Source: an uncultured Ruminiclostridium sp. (GTDB lineage Bacteria; Bacillota; Clostridia; Oscillospirales; Acutalibacteraceae). From it: DNA of 50,726 nucleotides. Below, one piece after another: positions 41,474 to 48,928 of the stretch (the first letter of the stretch is position 1; the number at the start of each line of letters is the position of its first letter). The translations under genes and the position numbers were made by a program. The notes under the pieces are model-generated. The model saw only the letters and a list, made by a program, of their open reading frames with translations, did no database searches and had not been told where the DNA came from. The DNA is taken from contig CABUCM010000020.1 of NCBI GenBank assembly GCA_902490005.1, positions 1 to 50,726 on the forward strand. Direction: 5' to 3'.

Positions 41474-41947
41474 TCAATACCCTTCATTCCGCCGGGCTTT
41501 CCGAAGCTGCTGGCGGCGGGCGCCGTTTTCAAATTCTTCTTTTTCCTGAGGGGTTTCGCAGATCAGCTGAGGCACCGGCACCGGTTTCTGATCCTCATCC
41601 AGAGCCACCAGCACCATATAGCAGGTGTTCACCAACTCCCGGGTACCGTCCAACTTTTCCACAAAGGTGTCCACCCGCACCTCCATGGAACTTCTGCCCA
41701 CGTAGGTCATCTTTCCTTTCAGCACCAGCGTGCTGTTGATAGTCACCGCTTTTTTAAACTGAAGGTTATCGATGCACGCGGTGGTCACCTCGTGCTCCGC
41801 GTGGCGCCTGGCGATCACGCCGCCCAGCATATCGATCCAGGACATCAGCTGGCCGCCGAACAGCCGCTGGTAGCCGTTAATATGGGAGCTTAACACCAGC
41901 TGCACCTGCTCCGCCGCGGATTCGGATACTCTTTTGGATTCTTTCAT
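41474..41947 (-). CDS. Acyl-CoA thioesterase, hotdog fold (YciA/BACH-like)
   Basis: A 157-residue hotdog-fold thioesterase. The family motif HINGYQRLFGGQLMSWIDMLGGVIARRHAE spans about 22-50, including the catalytic Asp in WIDMLGG. VDTFVEKLDGTRELVNTCYMVLVALDEDQKPVPVP is also typical. It probably hydrolyses acyl-CoAs; chain-length preference cannot be read. I start at ATG 41947, which has GAGGG 6 nt upstream; the open frame continues to a TTG at 41980 inside the upstream terminator. The gene stands alone. Confidence 0.9.
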   Translation of the reverse strand: MKESKRVSESAAEQVQLVLSSHINGYQRLFGGQLMSWIDMLGGVIARRHAEHEVTTACIDNLQFKKAVTINSTLVLKGKMTYVGRSSMEVRVDTFVEKLDGTRELVNTCYMVLVALDEDQKPVPVPQLICETPQEKEEFENGARRQQLRKARRNEGY

Positions 41948-41978
41948 AGTCAACCCTCTGCTTTCTTTTGAAAATGGC

Positions 41979-42012
41979 AAAACAGAGGACGAAACAAACC
42001 GCCCTCTGTTTT
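41979..42012 (-). terminator. Terminator of the hydrogenase operon
   Basis: AAAACAGAGG (minus 42012-42003) pairs with CCTCTGTTTT (minus 41988-41979), with a 14-nt loop and a T4 end. It lies 23 nt after the group-B hydrogenase stop codon. Confidence 0.75.
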
Positions 42013-42035
42013 TAGTATCTTCCTAAAATTTCAAA

Positions 42036-43478
42036 TCATCGATCATCCATCTTAATTTTATCAAACCCGTGCTCTGCGACATTTTCCGTAATGGTCCTTT
42101 GGTCCGCCTTAGGCAGCAGCTTAGAGCGGTTCCGCACTACCTTTTGCAGAGTGTCCACCGCCGCGGGGCCGTCCAGACAGCCGCCGGGACAGGCCATGCC
42201 CTCAATGATATTTTCCGGCATTTTACCGGCGTTCATGGCGATCAATGCCTTCTTGCACTCCTTGGCGCCCATACACTTGCGGCAGGTAACCGGCATCTCA
42301 AAGCCCTCTTCATCCAGCACCTGCATCACCGCGCCGGATACACCGCCGCTTTGAGCGAAGCCCTTGCCATAAACAGAGCCGTCCTGAACGTCGTCCGCCA
42401 TTTCCATGGGATCCACGTTCTGCGCCTTGAACATGGCGGCTAATTCTTCAAAGGTGAGCACATAGTCGGCGCTGTCCTTGACATGCTGGATTTCCTGTTT
42501 CTTTGCAATACAGGGGCCGATAAACACCGTTAAGGCGTGGGGATGGAGATATTTCACATACCTGGCGGTGGCGGTCATAGGCGACACCGTGCTGCTGATA
42601 TTGGGAATCAGCTTGGGGAAGTGCTTTTTAATCATGGTAAAAAAGGCCGGGCAACAGGATGTGGTCATTTTCCTGCCGGTCTGCATAGCTTCCTTCAATT
42701 CATGGGCCTCGTGCTGGGCCACCGCGTCGGCGCCCAGGGCCACCTCGAAGGAATCGTCGAAGCCCAGCTTTTTTAGCGCCGCCTTGAGCATCCCCACGGT
42801 GGCAGTGCCGAACTGGCCCTCGATGGCCGGGGCGAACATGGCGTAAACCTGCTTTTTCCCTTTCAGCTGCTCGATGACCTTCACAATAGAGGAGGTGTCG
42901 GAAATTGCGCCGAAGGGGCAGTCCATGGTACAGGCGCCGCAGCCGATGCAGCGGTCGTATTTGATGCTGGCCTGTTTGTTTTCATCCATGGTGATGGCAT
43001 CCACCGGGCAGGAACGCAGGCAGGGCCGCATGGTATCGGAAATGGCGTTATAAGGGCAGGCGGCGGCGCAGCGGCCGCACTCCTTGCATTTGGCGGGATC
43101 GATATACGCGCCGCTTCCGGTAACGGTAATCGCGCCGAACGGACAGGCGGCCACGCATTTTTTCGCCATGCATCGCTGACAATTGGCGGTAACGGTAAAC
43201 CGGTTGATGGGGCAGCCCTCGCAGGCCGCCGGAAGCACCGTTACGGTACCCGAGCCATCCGGATTGGTGGGCAGGCATTTCCCTTTTGCCAAAATCACAC
43301 GCTCTCTCAAAATCTCCCGCTCACGGTAAACACAACAGCGAAAACGCGCCACCCTCCCCGGAATGATATCATAGGGAATCGAGTCCGCTTTATCCTCCAG
43401 GTCCCCGGCATAGGCAAGCTGGGCAACCCGAAGCAGGACCTCGAATTTCATTTGTTTGGCGTCATTATCGTATCGCAT
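42036..43478 (-). CDS. Group-B-type [FeFe] hydrogenase catalytic protein
   Basis: A 480-residue ferredoxin-hydrogenase fusion. After a family-typical N-terminus (about 1-85), [4Fe-4S] motifs occur at C100/103/108/112, C131/134/137/141 and C177/180/183/187, with further Cys at 86, 89, 153 and 157. The H-cluster domain has L1 TSCCPAF (273-279), L2 IGPCIAKKQE (Cys323) and L3 EGMACPGGCLDGP (Cys430, Cys434), so all four cluster ligands are present. An extra CRKCMGAKEC (399-408) lies between L2 and L3. I start at ATG 43478 (AGGAG close upstream) rather than 43550, because of the conserved N-terminus. HydE, HydF and HydG are not in the window. Physiological direction is unknown. Confidence 0.9.
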   Translation of the reverse strand: MRYDNDAKQMKFEVLLRVAQLAYAGDLEDKADSIPYDIIPGRVARFRCCVYREREILRERVILAKGKCLPTNPDGSGTVTVLPAACEGCPINRFTVTANCQRCMAKKCVAACPFGAITVTGSGAYIDPAKCKECGRCAAACPYNAISDTMRPCLRSCPVDAITMDENKQASIKYDRCIGCGACTMDCPFGAISDTSSIVKVIEQLKGKKQVYAMFAPAIEGQFGTATVGMLKAALKKLGFDDSFEVALGADAVAQHEAHELKEAMQTGRKMTTSCCPAFFTMIKKHFPKLIPNISSTVSPMTATARYVKYLHPHALTVFIGPCIAKKQEIQHVKDSADYVLTFEELAAMFKAQNVDPMEMADDVQDGSVYGKGFAQSGGVSGAVMQVLDEEGFEMPVTCRKCMGAKECKKALIAMNAGKMPENIIEGMACPGGCLDGPAAVDTLQKVVRNRSKLLPKADQRTITENVAEHGFDKIKMDDR

Positions 43479-43553
43479 AGGCTCCTCTACTTTCCTTACA
43501 ACAGAGAACCGGAGCGCGCCTTGGCGCCGGAACTCCCTTGGTTTTCTCATTAA

Positions 43554-43569
43554 GCGCCTTATTAGGCGC
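43554..43569 (-). repeat. Short hairpin between phosphatase and group-B hydrogenase genes
   Basis: GCGCCT-N4-AGGCGC perfect 6-bp inverted repeat in the 108-nt gap, with further GC-rich self-complementary sequence at 43511-43530. It may limit read-through from the sensory genes. Confidence 0.6.
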
Positions 43570-43586
43570 CGGGCCCGCAGCCCTGG

Positions 43587-44759
43587 TTAGTAATACTTTT
43601 TCGACACCCGTTTTCCCAGGCGTTCCATCAGGTTACACAGCTTGTCGATCAGCTTCAGTTTAATGCTCAGATCAGACGGCAGGCCGGGATTCTGATGGGC
43701 CGGGTTAATGGCTGTGCCGATAAACAAATTCAAAGTGGTACACTGCTCCAGCAAAATTTTCGCCAGCATGGCGGCTCCGTTTTGCTCATCCAGCTTTTTA
43801 AAATAGAAGGAATCCGTCTCATGCTCTAAGTATTCCTGGAGAATATCCACCGTACGGCTCAGGGTCAGCACCCCTTCCGTCACCAGGTCGATGCCCTCGA
43901 TGGACCCCACCGGGGGGATCAACGGATCCACGTAGTCCAGGCTGGTTTCAATGCTGCGGTTTAATACCCGGGAAACAATATTGGCGCTTGAGCCGCCGCA
44001 GATCAGCTTTTTCCCGGAGGAAGTCATAAAATCCCGGACCATTTTCGGGTCGTCGTCCTTATTCTTCGGCGGTCCGGCGAACATATTGACTACCTGGCGG
44101 GGAGAGATTCTGGCCACCAGCACGGTGGAGTCGTCTCCCGGTTTATCCATGTAAAGCTCTTTCACCGCCTGGGACAGCGCCGCCGCCAGCCTGGGGGCGG
44201 ATTTTTCCTTCAGGCTTTCCTTGCGCAGCCATTCCGCCACGCTTTCCCAGGTCCAGCCGAAGTTTAAGATGCTGCCCACGCCGGCGTATACCACGCCGTC
44301 GCTGATTAAGGCCAGCACATCCCCGGGAAACACGGTAAACCTGGACTCGTAAACGGTTTTGCCCGCGTATTCCTTATCGGTCATTTCCAGCTCCATCAGC
44401 TCGCCGTTGCGGATGAAGATGCAGGCCGGGTTATCGAACTCAGCCAAATAAGCCTCGCCGCTGTCTTTGATCTGCAAAACCGAAAAAGTAGAATAGGCAA
44501 GCTTCCTCACGCTGCAGATGGGCAAAGTGGAAACAATGGTTTCCACCGCCTGTTCCATGGCGGCGCCTTCTGTCAGCATAGTTGAAATTATGGTACTGGT
44601 CAAGGTGGAAAGAATATTAGCCTTGACGCCGCTTCCCAAACCATCCGCCAATACCGCGAAAACGGAATCCTCCGTGCGGGTGATTTTCACTTTATCGCCG
44701 CACAATTCCTCACCGTATTTGAACAAGCTGCGGTAAGCGGTATCCACATGCATTTTCAT
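43587..44759 (-). CDS. SpoIIE/PP2C-family protein serine phosphatase
   Basis: A 390-residue metal-dependent phosphatase. The PP2C core spans about 1-215, with CGDKVKI (Asp22), VLADGLGSGVKAN (Asp39 of the DG motif), LALISDGVVYAG and KPGDDSTVLVARI. The metal-binding aspartates are all present, so it should be active. The remaining ~170 residues are a helical C-terminal region that I do not recognise. It has no membrane segments, unlike SpoIIE itself. Its ATG overlaps the stop of the sensory hydrogenase by one nucleotide (TAATG). The likely role is output for that sensor, acting on a phosphoserine protein not encoded here (inference). Confidence 0.9.
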   Translation of the reverse strand: MKMHVDTAYRSLFKYGEELCGDKVKITRTEDSVFAVLADGLGSGVKANILSTLTSTIISTMLTEGAAMEQAVETIVSTLPICSVRKLAYSTFSVLQIKDSGEAYLAEFDNPACIFIRNGELMELEMTDKEYAGKTVYESRFTVFPGDVLALISDGVVYAGVGSILNFGWTWESVAEWLRKESLKEKSAPRLAAALSQAVKELYMDKPGDDSTVLVARISPRQVVNMFAGPPKNKDDDPKMVRDFMTSSGKKLICGGSSANIVSRVLNRSIETSLDYVDPLIPPVGSIEGIDLVTEGVLTLSRTVDILQEYLEHETDSFYFKKLDEQNGAAMLAKILLEQCTTLNLFIGTAINPAHQNPGLPSDLSIKLKLIDKLCNLMERLGKRVSKKYY

Positions 44760-46468
44760 TATTCATCACCGTCAAACACAATCATATTTTTTAACTTGGT
44801 CAGGGTCACCTTGGTTTCCGCGGTGGTTTCTCCCAAGAGGCTCGCGATCTGCTGGGCCGCCACCATCTGCTTATCGATCACCTTTTGGGCCATTTCCATG
44901 GTTTCTACCCGCAGGTCATACAGGTTTTCCTGTTCTTTTTCTTCTTTGGTGATATCCTTGAAAATACCCATGACGATGTTCTGCTTATCTATGTAAATAA
45001 TAGATTGCTCCGTGGTGATTCCATATTCCTTGTAGTGCACCTTTTTATTGGTAATCGTCTGCTTGGTATCCAGCACAAACTGGAAATCGGAGCAGTCGAT
45101 CAGCTCGAAAAGGCCCTTTTCCAGCGCCTCACGGCGGGAAATTTTAAAGCATTCCTCAGCGGCCTTATTAAACTCGATGATATTCATTTCGCTATCCACC
45201 ATAATGGTGATGTTTGGGGTTTCGGACAGCACATAATTGGACAGGGACTCCGCGCGCTCCTTCATATAAGGGACGCACATGGTCAATTCCGCCCGGTCGA
45301 GATAGACGGCGATGGCCTTTTCCCGGCAGGAATTGTAGCCGCAGGCGCCGCAGTTCAGCTCCTGCTCCGGAGATTCCTTGCCAATCTTTGCCAAAATACT
45401 GCGTATGGTGTCCTCATCCGGCAGCTTTTCATGGTGCGCCCGGTCAAAGAACCGCTTGCCCATGGGAATTTCTTCATCCACCGCGGGATAAGCGTCCGCA
45501 TCCTCCCTGGCATAGTTTTCCACGTCAAGAGCGGCCTTAAAGCGGGTTTCTTCCCCCTTGGTTTTGGCGGGGCCGTTCACGCAGCCGCCCTTGCAGGCGT
45601 TGGCCTCCACAAAGCAGTGGTCCAACTCGCCCTTCGCCATAGATGAAAACAGGGCGATGCACTCTTGGATGCCATCCACCGTGATCATCCGGTAGTTGCC
45701 GCAGCCGCCTTTTGCTTTCAGGCTTTCCAAAATACCGCTGGTCACCGGATACATTCTCAAAATTTTCGAACTGGCGTTTAAGAAAGAGGCGTCCTCGCAC
45801 TCGTCGGGACGGATCCCTTCTTCCTCAAACCACTGGGCAATATCCTCAAACGTCAGCACCGCCTCTACGTCGGTATCGTGGCGGATATCGGCGGCCTCGT
45901 CAATTTTAGCGATGCAGGGGCCCACAAACACCACCTTGACCCCTTTGCCCAGGGCCTGCTTAATCAGCCGGGCACTGGCGATCATAGGAGATACCACCGG
46001 CGCCATATATTCTACCACCTCCGGGTGGTACAGCTCGATCAAGCGGTTGATGGAAGGGCAGCAGGTAGTGATGATGTTCTTCATCTTGTTTTCCACCATC
46101 AGGTCATGATATTGGGCGGTGACGTATGCCGCCCCCTGCGCGGTTTCTGAAACCGCGCAAAAGCCCAGCTTTTTCAAAGCCGCTGCCATCTGGCCCGGCC
46201 TTTGCAGAGAAAAAGAACCCAAAAACGCCGGCGCTAAGGATACCGCTACCTTTTCCTCGGAAGCCAGCATTTCTTTCACCTGATCCAGGCTGCTGGTAAG
46301 GGTTTTGGCGTTTTGCGGGCAATTCGCCAAACAGGTGCCGCACAGCAGGCAGTCGTCGTCGATAATCTGCGCCTGCTCATTCACCACCCGGATGGATTTC
46401 ACCGGGCACACCTTTAAACATTTATAGCAGTTTTTACAATTGGCTTTTTTTAATCCAATGACGCTCAT
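44759..46468 (-). CDS. Sensory [FeFe]-hydrogenase-like protein with PAS domain (HydS type)
   Basis: A 569-residue multidomain protein. Two [4Fe-4S] motifs (C11/14/17/21 and C40/43/46/50) precede an H-cluster domain with L1 TTCCPS (134-139), L2 VGPCIAK (Cys185) and L3 EANACKGGCVNGP (Cys292, Cys296). All H-cluster ligand cysteines are present, but L2 starts GPC and L3 has Asn290 where catalytic enzymes usually have Met. A further four-Cys domain (C373/376/381/398) is followed by a PAS domain (~415-520) and a helical tail. This is the layout of group C sensory hydrogenases. It overlaps the ferredoxin gene by four nucleotides (ATGA) and the phosphatase gene by one. Confidence 0.9.
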   Translation of the reverse strand: MSVIGLKKANCKNCYKCLKVCPVKSIRVVNEQAQIIDDDCLLCGTCLANCPQNAKTLTSSLDQVKEMLASEEKVAVSLAPAFLGSFSLQRPGQMAAALKKLGFCAVSETAQGAAYVTAQYHDLMVENKMKNIITTCCPSINRLIELYHPEVVEYMAPVVSPMIASARLIKQALGKGVKVVFVGPCIAKIDEAADIRHDTDVEAVLTFEDIAQWFEEEGIRPDECEDASFLNASSKILRMYPVTSGILESLKAKGGCGNYRMITVDGIQECIALFSSMAKGELDHCFVEANACKGGCVNGPAKTKGEETRFKAALDVENYAREDADAYPAVDEEIPMGKRFFDRAHHEKLPDEDTIRSILAKIGKESPEQELNCGACGYNSCREKAIAVYLDRAELTMCVPYMKERAESLSNYVLSETPNITIMVDSEMNIIEFNKAAEECFKISRREALEKGLFELIDCSDFQFVLDTKQTITNKKVHYKEYGITTEQSIIYIDKQNIVMGIFKDITKEEKEQENLYDLRVETMEMAQKVIDKQMVAAQQIASLLGETTAETKVTLTKLKNMIVFDGDE

Positions 46469-46710
46469 ATGGACATCCTCCCTAAAATCTCACGGTTGAA
46501 AAATTCCTCGGTGGTGGCGGGAGAAACGGAGAAGTACTTGCCGTCCACCGTGATGCTGACGCCTTCCTGGCACCGGCCCATGCAAAACGAGCCTCTTAAA
46601 TTCACTTGGTCCTTCAGGCCGTTCAACGCGATATTCCGCTCTAAAATCTGGATAACATCTCTAGAGCCCTTCAGGTGGCAGGAACTGCCGATACAAACAA
46701 CTACATCCAT
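46465..46710 (-). CDS. Thioredoxin-like [2Fe-2S] ferredoxin domain protein
   Basis: An 81-residue protein resembling the NuoE/HydC ferredoxin domain. The four cluster cysteines are CIGSSC (6 and 11) and FCMGRC (43 and 47), the CX4C...CX3C pattern of thioredoxin-fold [2Fe-2S] ferredoxins. It presumably exchanges electrons with the sensory hydrogenase encoded next, whose ATG overlaps its stop codon. It is the first gene of the operon; the leader back to the promoter at 46860-46888 is about 140 nt long. Confidence 0.9.
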   Translation of the reverse strand: MDVVVCIGSSCHLKGSRDVIQILERNIALNGLKDQVNLRGSFCMGRCQEGVSITVDGKYFSVSPATTEEFFNREILGRMSI

Positions 46711-46748
46711 CCCAAACTCTCCGCCTTTCCATTCATCTTTGTCATATT

Positions 46749-46838
46749 AAAAATCCAAGGGGCAGCTTTCCTTTTTTGGTTCTCCGCAAAGATTGATAAT
46801 TTTTTAACGATTAAAATTCCGCAGACAATCCCCTTGAT
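46749..46838 (-). ncRNA. Candidate structured leader of the sensory hydrogenase operon
   Basis: In the minus transcript, ATCAAGGGG (46838-46830) can pair with CCCCTTGGAT (46762-46753), one bulge, followed by a short U tract. Nested inside are GATTG/CAATC (46830-46826 with 46795-46791) and a hairpin of AATTTTAA with TTAAAAAATT (46818-46798). It could be an attenuator or riboswitch-like element, but matches no class I know. Confidence 0.35.
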
Positions 46839-46859
46839 GCCAAAAAAGAATCTAGAATC

Positions 46860-46888
46860 ATTATACTATGGTTTATGCAACATTTCAA
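46860..46888 (-). promoter_or_regulatory. Promoter of the ferredoxin-sensory hydrogenase operon
   Basis: TTGAAA (46888-46883) and TATAAT (46865-46860) with a 17-nt spacer on the minus strand. The -10 is perfect. Confidence 0.8.
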
Positions 46889-47052
46889 CAAAAACTCCTG
46901 AATAATTTCCCGGAATGTTTTCCCTGATTTTCACAAATAGAAAAGGACTTTTTTCCAGCGGCAGATTGTATTTGGGTTCGGTATAGCTTATCGTTGTTAC
47001 AGCCATATTAACAGAAGAAAGGCCATGTGTGTTATGACAGAAATTCATTTTT

Positions 47053-47082
47053 TTTACAAATATTTCAAAAATGTGCTATAAT
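47053..47082 (+). promoter_or_regulatory. Promoter of the DUF2156-GNAT-glycosyltransferase-plsY operon
   Basis: TTTACA (47053-47058), 18-nt spacer and TATAAT (47077-47082) with a TGC extension directly before the -10. The start site near 47089 excludes any coding start upstream of it. Confidence 0.75.
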
Positions 47083-47101
47083 AATCCTGTCATCTTATTG
47101 T

Positions 47102-47131
47102 AAGAGGCCCCGGGCCGGCGGCCGCGCCTCT
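47102..47131 (+). repeat. GC-rich hairpin in the leader of the lipid operon
   Basis: AAGAGGC and GCCTCTT enclose a GC-rich core with GGCCG-G-CGGCC. Only three T residues follow, so it is not a clear terminator; it may protect the 5' end of the mRNA. Confidence 0.6.
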
Positions 47132-47173
47132 TTGACGACCATTTCCCGCCGGAGAAATCAGGACCGTGATAGT

Positions 47174-48103
47174 ATGCTGGAATTCAAACCAATTACCGCC
47201 GCCGACGGCGCGTGGGCGCGCCCTTTGCTGCTCCATGCGGACTGTGTGAGCTGCGGATATACTTTTGCTAACCTTTTTGTCTGGAGCCCGGTTTACCATA
47301 CGGATTTAGCCCGGTTTCAGGATATAGTAATCGCCCGGTGCTTCGACCATCCCAACAAGCCGGACTCTCCTTATCTTTACTTGTTCCCCGAGGGGGAAGG
47401 CGATAAGCGGGCGGCGATCCGGGAAATCGTTCAGGACGCCGCGGTCCACGGCAGGGTTCCCCGTCTTTACTCTCTTTCCCAGCGGGATAAGACCTGGCTG
47501 GAGGAACAGTTCCCGGGGATATTTATTTTCACATCCTGCCGGGGCACCTTTGATTATATTTACAGCAGCGAGGAGCTGCAAAACCTGCCCGGCAAAAAAT
47601 TTCAAAAAAAGCGGAACCATGTTTCCCGGTTTTTGCGGGAGCATCCGGACTTTGTGTTTGAGCCTATTACCCCGAAAAACCTGGAGGAGGTCCGGGCGTT
47701 CAACAATTCCTGGAGCCAGCTTTACGGCAACGACCAGGATACGGGCATCCAAACGGAACATTTGGCGGTGGAAATGGGATTAAAGCATTTTTGCGAGCTT
47801 CAGCTTTCCGGCGGGCTGATACGGATTGATGGCAAAATCATTGCTTTCTCCTATGGCAGCCCGGTGAGCAGCCGGGTATTCGACGTGCACGTGGAAAAAG
47901 CGCTTTATGATATCAACGGCGCCTACAACATCATCAACCGGGAATTTGTTCGTTATTTCTGCAAAGATTACCAATGGATCAACCGGGAGGACGATGTATC
48001 CGAGGAAGGGCTTAGGAAGGCTAAGCTTTCCTATAACCCAACGTTTCTGCAGGAAAAATTCTGCGCCGACTTAGTTGGAGGGGAAACGGGATGTTTCGGT
48101 TAA
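47174..48103 (+). CDS. DUF2156 (phosphatidylglycerol lysyltransferase-like) protein
   Basis: A 309-residue protein of the DUF2156 family, related to the cytosolic GNAT-fold domain of MprF, which transfers amino acids from aminoacyl-tRNA to lipid. Typical segments are CGYTFANLFVWSPVY near 30, GKKFQKKRNHVSRFLREHP near 140 and INREFVRYFCKDYQWINREDD near 255. It lacks the MprF membrane domain. I start at ATG 47174, downstream of the promoter, with AGGA 10 nt upstream. Its end overlaps the next gene by 13 nt. Substrate unproven; the lipid context is suggestive only. Confidence 0.85.
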   Translation: MLEFKPITAADGAWARPLLLHADCVSCGYTFANLFVWSPVYHTDLARFQDIVIARCFDHPNKPDSPYLYLFPEGEGDKRAAIREIVQDAAVHGRVPRLYSLSQRDKTWLEEQFPGIFIFTSCRGTFDYIYSSEELQNLPGKKFQKKRNHVSRFLREHPDFVFEPITPKNLEEVRAFNNSWSQLYGNDQDTGIQTEHLAVEMGLKHFCELQLSGGLIRIDGKIIAFSYGSPVSSRVFDVHVEKALYDINGAYNIINREFVRYFCKDYQWINREDDVSEEGLRKAKLSYNPTFLQEKFCADLVGGETGCFG

Positions 48104-48906
48104 GCAACAAAAAGGATTATCAAGACTTATGCGAACTTTGGCTGGAAGCCTTCGGCGAAGGAGAGGAAAGCGCAAAATTTGTATTTGAAAGCTTCTGCCG
48201 TTACAGCCAGATCTATGTGCTGGAGGAGGACCACACCGTGGTGTGTATGCTCTGCGCGGTTCCCTGCTCCCTGCTGGACAAAAAAGGGGTTTACCTGTAT
48301 GGGGTCGCCACAAAAAAATCCCATCGGGGAAAAGGTCTGATGTCGGCTTTGCTGGAATATGCTGAACAAAAGGAGAAAAAAAAGGGAGCCGCCTTCAGCG
48401 TTCTCATTCCGCAGACGCCGGAATTGTTTGCTTTTTACCGCCGCTTCGGTTATGAAACTCAGTTTTACCGCCATTCCTTTTCCGCCCGGCTTGAACCGCC
48501 GGTAGCGGGCATGCTGTCCATCTCTCCGGTGACGGCCGACACCCTGGTCAGCCTGCGAACGAGAAACGCGGCCAGGCCGTTTGTCCAATTAAACCCCAAA
48601 GCCCTGACCGCCGTGGCGGAGGATCTGACCGTTTCAAAAGCGGAATGTTTTGCCTCCGGCCAGGGATATGCCATCGCGCGGAAGGAAAAAGGGCGTGTAT
48701 GGGTAGAGGAGTTGTTCGCCCAAAACCCTCAAGCGGCCTTGGAACTTGTCCACGGTATCTGCGAGGCATACATTTGCCAGCAGGCACAGGGCTTCTGCGG
48801 CGGCGGCTTATTTCCAGAGGAAAAAGCCGAGGATTTTGGTATGATAAAATTTTTGCAAAAGCCATTTTCCGTTCGAGGCGCTTATCTGGCGCTGATGTTA
48901 AACTAA
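48091..48906 (+). CDS. GNAT-family N-acetyltransferase
   Basis: A 271-residue protein with an N-terminal GNAT domain (1 to ~140). The acetyl-CoA loop is VATKKSHRGKGLMSALLEYAEQ near 73-94 (R-G-x-G-L), followed by the usual FYRRFGYE near 125. The C-terminal ~130 residues form a second domain that I cannot name. GGAGG lies 9 nt before the ATG, inside the end of the DUF2156 gene (13-nt overlap). Substrate unknown; co-translation with DUF2156 suggests a shared function. Confidence 0.88.
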   Translation: MFRLSNKKDYQDLCELWLEAFGEGEESAKFVFESFCRYSQIYVLEEDHTVVCMLCAVPCSLLDKKGVYLYGVATKKSHRGKGLMSALLEYAEQKEKKKGAAFSVLIPQTPELFAFYRRFGYETQFYRHSFSARLEPPVAGMLSISPVTADTLVSLRTRNAARPFVQLNPKALTAVAEDLTVSKAECFASGQGYAIARKEKGRVWVEELFAQNPQAALELVHGICEAYICQQAQGFCGGGLFPEEKAEDFGMIKFLQKPFSVRGAYLALMLN

Positions 48907-48916
48907 CCAGAAAAAA

Positions 48917-48923
48917 GGGGGAG
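48917..48923 (+). promoter_or_regulatory. Ribosome binding site before a CTG start
   Basis: GGGGGAG ends 5 nt before CTG 48929, which opens the frame of the glycosyltransferase exactly at the conserved family N-terminus. No ATG, GTG or TTG is available in frame nearby. Confidence 0.6.
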
Positions 48924-48928
48924 TAGAT

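Larger units (their letters stand above)
46711..47173. other. Divergent intergenic region between the sensory hydrogenase and lipid operons
   Basis: 463 nt, AT-rich except for a GC-rich hairpin near 47102-47131. It contains one minus-strand promoter (46860-46888), one plus-strand promoter (47053-47082) and a self-complementary leader on the minus side (46753-46838). Although an open frame crosses 47027-47173, I see no gene start there, because the plus promoter lies inside it. Confidence 0.7.
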
